Source: an uncultured Burkholderiaceae bacterium (GTDB lineage Bacteria; Pseudomonadota; Gammaproteobacteria; Burkholderiales; Burkholderiaceae_F). Taken from it: DNA of 11,104 nt. Below the pieces are notes generated by a model. It was not told the DNA's origin, did no database searches, and worked only from the letters and a program-made list of their open reading frames with translations. Numbering within the stretch: position 1 is the stretch's first letter; every line of letters begins with the position of its first letter. Where the stretch lies: NCBI GenBank assembly GCA_937936215.1, contig CALGWX010000322.1, positions 1 to 11,104 on the forward strand, in the 5' to 3' direction. Made by a program: the position numbers and the translations under genes. Of this stretch, positions 6,533-11,104 are shown one piece after another.

Positions 6533-6653
6533 GCCGCCGATGCCGCGCGAAGCAGAGGCAGGCAAGCCACCTTCCCGTCCATCCTCAAGCGTGCGTCCAG
6601 CGCGGGGGATTCAGCCGCCGCTCGCCGGCGCCGTCGGCGGCAGCAGCCCCGCG

Positions 6654-8981
<2,328 letters not shown>

Positions 8982-9029
8982 TGGAAGTCCGCGCCGAGGC
9001 GCGGCAAGAAGTAAGGCAACGAGGGCGCG

Positions 9030-9035
9030 ATTCTA
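9030..9035 (-). promoter_or_regulatory. Possible -10 element of parC
   Basis: On the minus strand TAGAAT (9035 to 9030) matches the sigma70 -10 consensus at five of six bases, about 48 bases before the parC ATG. It is the best such hexamer in this GC-rich gap. The base stretch 17 bp upstream reads GACGGC, a poor -35, so the promoter is only tentative. Confidence 0.35.
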
Positions 9036-9132
9036 CGGAGCGCGATGCGCCGGCCGTCGCGCCCGATTCGCACCGCGGCGCGCAACGCACGCAAGCGGCG
9101 CCCTCAGGCGCGACCGCGCGGCCGCGCGAAGG

Positions 9133-9216
9133 GCGCGCCTGCCACACCGCACGCGCAAAGCGCATGCCCGAGGAGCGCGCCTGCGAAACCGCGTGCGCAA
9201 AGCGCGTGCTCTACGG
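9133..9216. repeat. Two-unit tandem 42-bp repeat (array B, upstream of parC)
   Basis: GCGCGCCTGC begins both unit 1 (9133-9174) and unit 2 (9175-9216), exactly 42 bp apart. Both contain GCGCAAAGCGC followed by TGC; the units diverge at their last few bases. On the minus strand the array reads as 14-residue repeats containing HALCARGFAGALLG and HALCACGVAGAPFA. A degenerate earlier unit may lie at about 9091-9132. The length and register equal those of array A on the other side of parC. Confidence 0.65.
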
Positions 9217-9227
9217 CAGAAGCACAG

Positions 9228-9246
9228 GCGGCGGCACAGCCGCCGC
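9228..9246. terminator. Perfect GC hairpin between the GGDEF-EAL gene and parC (possible)
   Basis: GCGGCGG (9228-9234) pairs with CCGCCGC (9240-9246) across the loop CACAG. It lies about 110 bases beyond the stop of the GGDEF-EAL gene in its direction of transcription. It has no T-run, so termination is possible but not shown. Confidence 0.35.
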
Positions 9247-9358
9247 GTACCTCGGCAATGTCCAAGCGCCTGGGCCCGCAGCCCTTCCGCGCCCGCCTGC
9301 GCCCTGCTGCCGATGCACGCGCGAAGGCAAAACCATCGCGCACATCGGCCGCGGCCTC

Positions 9359-11104
9359 TCAGTGCATCAACGTCCTAGCGCGCCCGGTCTCGCGCTGTTC
9401 GGCGAGGATGCGCAGGAACTCCTCGCGGGTCAGCGGGCGCGAGAATAGATAGCCCTGCGCCGAGTCGCAGCCGAGCTGCTTCATCCAGTTTTGCTGTTCC
9501 TGCGTCTCCACCCCCTCGGCGGTGACCTTGATGCCGAGCGAGCGCGCCATCTCGACCACCGCCTTCACGATCGTCAGCGTGCGCGCATCGCGCATGCACT
9601 CGACAGTGAAGCTGCGGTCGATCTTCAGGCGATGGATCGGCAGGTCGCGCAGGTGCGCCAGGCTGGAGAAGCCGACGCCAAAGTCGTCGAGCGCCAGCCG
9701 CACCCCGGCCCGGCGCAGGCGCGACAGGTTGTCGCGCACCGTCGCCGAGGTGTCGAGCAGCCCGGTCTCGGTGACCTCGATCTCCATGTCGCCCGCCTGC
9801 ACGCCGTGCTCGGCCAGCGTTTCGAGCAGGGTGTCGACGTAGCCCGGCTGCCGCAGGTGCACGCCGGCGACATTGACCGCCAGCGGCGGCATGGCGAGGT
9901 TCTGCTCGCGGGTGGCCCGATGGGCGCGGCACGCCTCGCGCAGCACCCAATCGCCGAGGGTGGCGACCAGGCCGCTTTCCTCGGCGATCGGGATGAACTC
10001 CGCCGGCGAGATCTCGCCGACGTCGGCGTCGGTCCAGCGCACCAGCACCTCGGCGCCGACGATGCGGCCATCGGCCAGCGACACCGTCGGCTGGAAGTAC
10101 AGGCCGAAGTCGCGCGACTCCATCGCCTTGCGCAGCCGCTGCTCCAGCCGCAGGCGCAGGTCGACGCGCCGCGCCACCGCCGGCGTGTACAGCGCGTACG
10201 TCGCGCGTCCGTTCTGCTTGGCCTCGTACATGGCGGCGTCGGCGGCGTTGACCAGCGCCTCGAGGTCGCCACCGTCGTCGGGAAAGAAGCCGATGCCGAT
10301 CGACGGCGTGACCATCAGTTCGAGCCCGAGCACGCGCATCGGCGCGCTGATCTGCTTGACCAGCCGCCGCGCCAGCTCGAGCACCGCCTCGGTCGAGGAG
10401 GCTTCGCCGAGCAGCGCCACCAGCTCGTCGCCGCCGCGCCGGCCGAGCAGCCGCGGCGCGGGAACGTGCTCGTGCAGCCGCTCGGCCACCGCGCGCAGCA
10501 CCTCGTCGCCGGCGCGATGGCCGTAACCGTTGTTCAGCAGCCGGAAGTTGTCGAGGTCGATGAAAAAGAGCGCGCAGCGCCGCCCCTGCTGCCGCGCCAG
10601 CGCCAGCTCGGCGCGCGCCTGCGCATCGAAGGCGTGCCGGTTGGCGAGGCGCGTCAGCGCATCGGTGGTGGCCAGCCGCTCGATGCTCTCCCGCGCCCGC
10701 ACCTGCTCGGTGACGTCCTTCGAGACACCGCGGTAGCCGACGAATTCGCCGCGCTCGTCGAAGACCGGGTCGCCACTGGACAGCACGTAGCGGAACCCGC
10801 CCTCCGGCGCCGGTCGCCTCGCCAGCAGGTCGCGGAAGGGGCGGTGCGCCTCCAGATCGGCGCGATGCTCGTCCCAACTGGCCGGCTGCAGGATCTCGAC
10901 GTCCAGCTCCCAGCGCCTCCGGCCCAGCAGGTCCTGGGACGGCACCAGCCCCGGCCGGCGCGCCCGCTGGCCGTATTCGATGCGCGTGAATCGGAACTCG
11001 CGGTCGAGTTCCCAGTACCAGTCCGACGACAGCTCGGTCAGCGCACGGAAGCGCGCCTCGCTGGCGCGCAGGCCCTCGACCAGGGCGGTGCGCTCGGTCA
11101 CGTC
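9359..11104 (-). CDS. PAS-GGDEF-EAL cyclic-di-GMP protein (N-terminus beyond right edge)
   Basis: 581 residues are visible and the frame is open to the window edge. The first residues read DVTERTALVEGLRASEARFR, a typical linker after a PAS/PAC domain, so the true start lies outside and the GTG at 11101 should not be used. Counting from that codon: PAS about 13-128 (ends VGYRGVSKDVTEQ), GGDEF about 140-300, EAL about 315-570. The GGDEF signature is RRGGDEL (221-227), with Leu for Phe. GHRAGDE and IDLDNF are kept, and no RxxD inhibitory site precedes it. The EAL signature is EVLVRW (351-356), with Val for Ala. Its other key residues are present: Asn410, Glu445 (VTE), DDFG (472-475), LKIDRSF with Lys493, Glu529/Glu532 in AEGVE, and Gln549 in QGY. 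Phosphodiesterase activity is therefore likely and cyclase activity uncertain. The role is sensing a signal through PAS and adjusting c-di-GMP, which governs motility and biofilm. The gene precedes parC on the same strand but is well separated from it. Confidence 0.93.
   Translation of the reverse strand, partial: DVTERTALVEGLRASEARFRALTELSSDWYWELDREFRFTRIEYGQRARRPGLVPSQDLLGRRRWELDVEILQPASWDEHRADLEAHRPFRDLLARRPAPEGGFRYVLSSGDPVFDERGEFVGYRGVSKDVTEQVRARESIERLATTDALTRLANRHAFDAQARAELALARQQGRRCALFFIDLDNFRLLNNGYGHRAGDEVLRAVAERLHEHVPAPRLLGRRGGDELVALLGEASSTEAVLELARRLVKQISAPMRVLGLELMVTPSIGIGFFPDDGGDLEALVNAADAAMYEAKQNGRATYALYTPAVARRVDLRLRLEQRLRKAMESRDFGLYFQPTVSLADGRIVGAEVLVRWTDADVGEISPAEFIPIAEESGLVATLGDWVLREACRAHRATREQNLAMPPLAVNVAGVHLRQPGYVDTLLETLAEHGVQAGDMEIEVTETGLLDTSATVRDNLSRLRRAGVRLALDDFGVGFSSLAHLRDLPIHRLKIDRSFTVECMRDARTLTIVKAVVEMARSLGIKVTAEGVETQEQQNWMKQLGCDSAQGYLFSRPLTREEFLRILAEQRETGRARTLMH

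Larger units (their letters stand above)
8982..9358. other. Intergenic region between parC and the GGDEF-EAL gene
   Basis: No convincing gene lies in this 377-bp stretch. The open frames found on both strands are Arg/Ala/Pro-rich shadows of GC-rich DNA without starts, ribosome sites or family motifs. It holds the putative parC -10 (9030-9035), a two-unit 42-bp tandem repeat (9133-9216) and a perfect 7-bp hairpin (9228-9246). The first half (about 9060-9132) is rich in GCGC and may include decayed further repeat units. Confidence 0.6.

Noticed and set aside
5320..6588. 422-codon minus-strand frame overlapping the metallo-hydrolase
   Set aside because: It is in a different frame from the zinc-binding motifs, and its N-terminal part is only the translated 42-bp repeats.
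9104..9343. Small minus-strand frame (79 codons) in the gap before parC with 14-residue repeats
   Set aside because: The repeats come from the 42-bp DNA repeat. There is no ribosome site or family similarity, so a gene is not supported.

Overview
The window is about 11.1 kb of very GC-rich DNA (roughly 70 % by eye, with strong G/C bias at third codon positions). It is densely coding and most likely chromosomal. The GC bias and the style of the ParC, GGDEF/EAL and lipase proteins suggest a betaproteobacterium, perhaps Burkholderiales or Rhodocyclales. That placement is an impression from protein style, not a phylogeny.

Left part (1-5014, + strand): the 3' end of one family-5 extracellular solute-binding protein (SBP), then two complete paralogues (405-2198 and 2219-4018, only 20 bp apart), then a membrane-anchored alpha/beta-hydrolase of lipase type (4073-5014). 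The three SBPs are tandem duplicates. Several DNA stretches of 38-52 bp are identical or nearly so between the two complete copies. No ABC permease or ATPase gene is visible, so if the SBPs feed a transporter it is encoded upstream of this window or elsewhere. The hydrolase follows the last SBP on the same strand by 54 bp and may be co-transcribed.

Middle (5015-6407): between the convergent hydrolase and metallo-beta-lactamase-fold genes lies a 243-bp non-coding element. It has 18-bp terminal inverted repeats (17/18 matching) and is flanked on both sides by TTAG, like a MITE with a 4-bp target duplication. The right TTAG contains the stop codon of the metallo-hydrolase gene (minus strand, 5310-6407). 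That gene encodes an exported protein resembling the NAPE-PLD/UlaG group.

Right part (6408-11104, all minus strand): parC (topoisomerase IV subunit A, 6654-8981) and a GGDEF-EAL cyclic-di-GMP protein (9359 to the right edge, N-terminus cut off). The gaps on both sides of parC each contain a two-unit tandem repeat of exactly 42 bp per unit. The two arrays share an unusual register and sequence, so they look like one repeat family.

The points most worth a second look are the MITE-like element at a stop codon, the related 42-bp arrays flanking parC, the SBP triplication, alanine at the quinolone-determining position of ParC, and the altered EAL (EVL) and GGDEF (GGDEL) signatures. I found no CRISPR array, tRNA, rRNA, transposase gene, phage gene or recognisable defence system.
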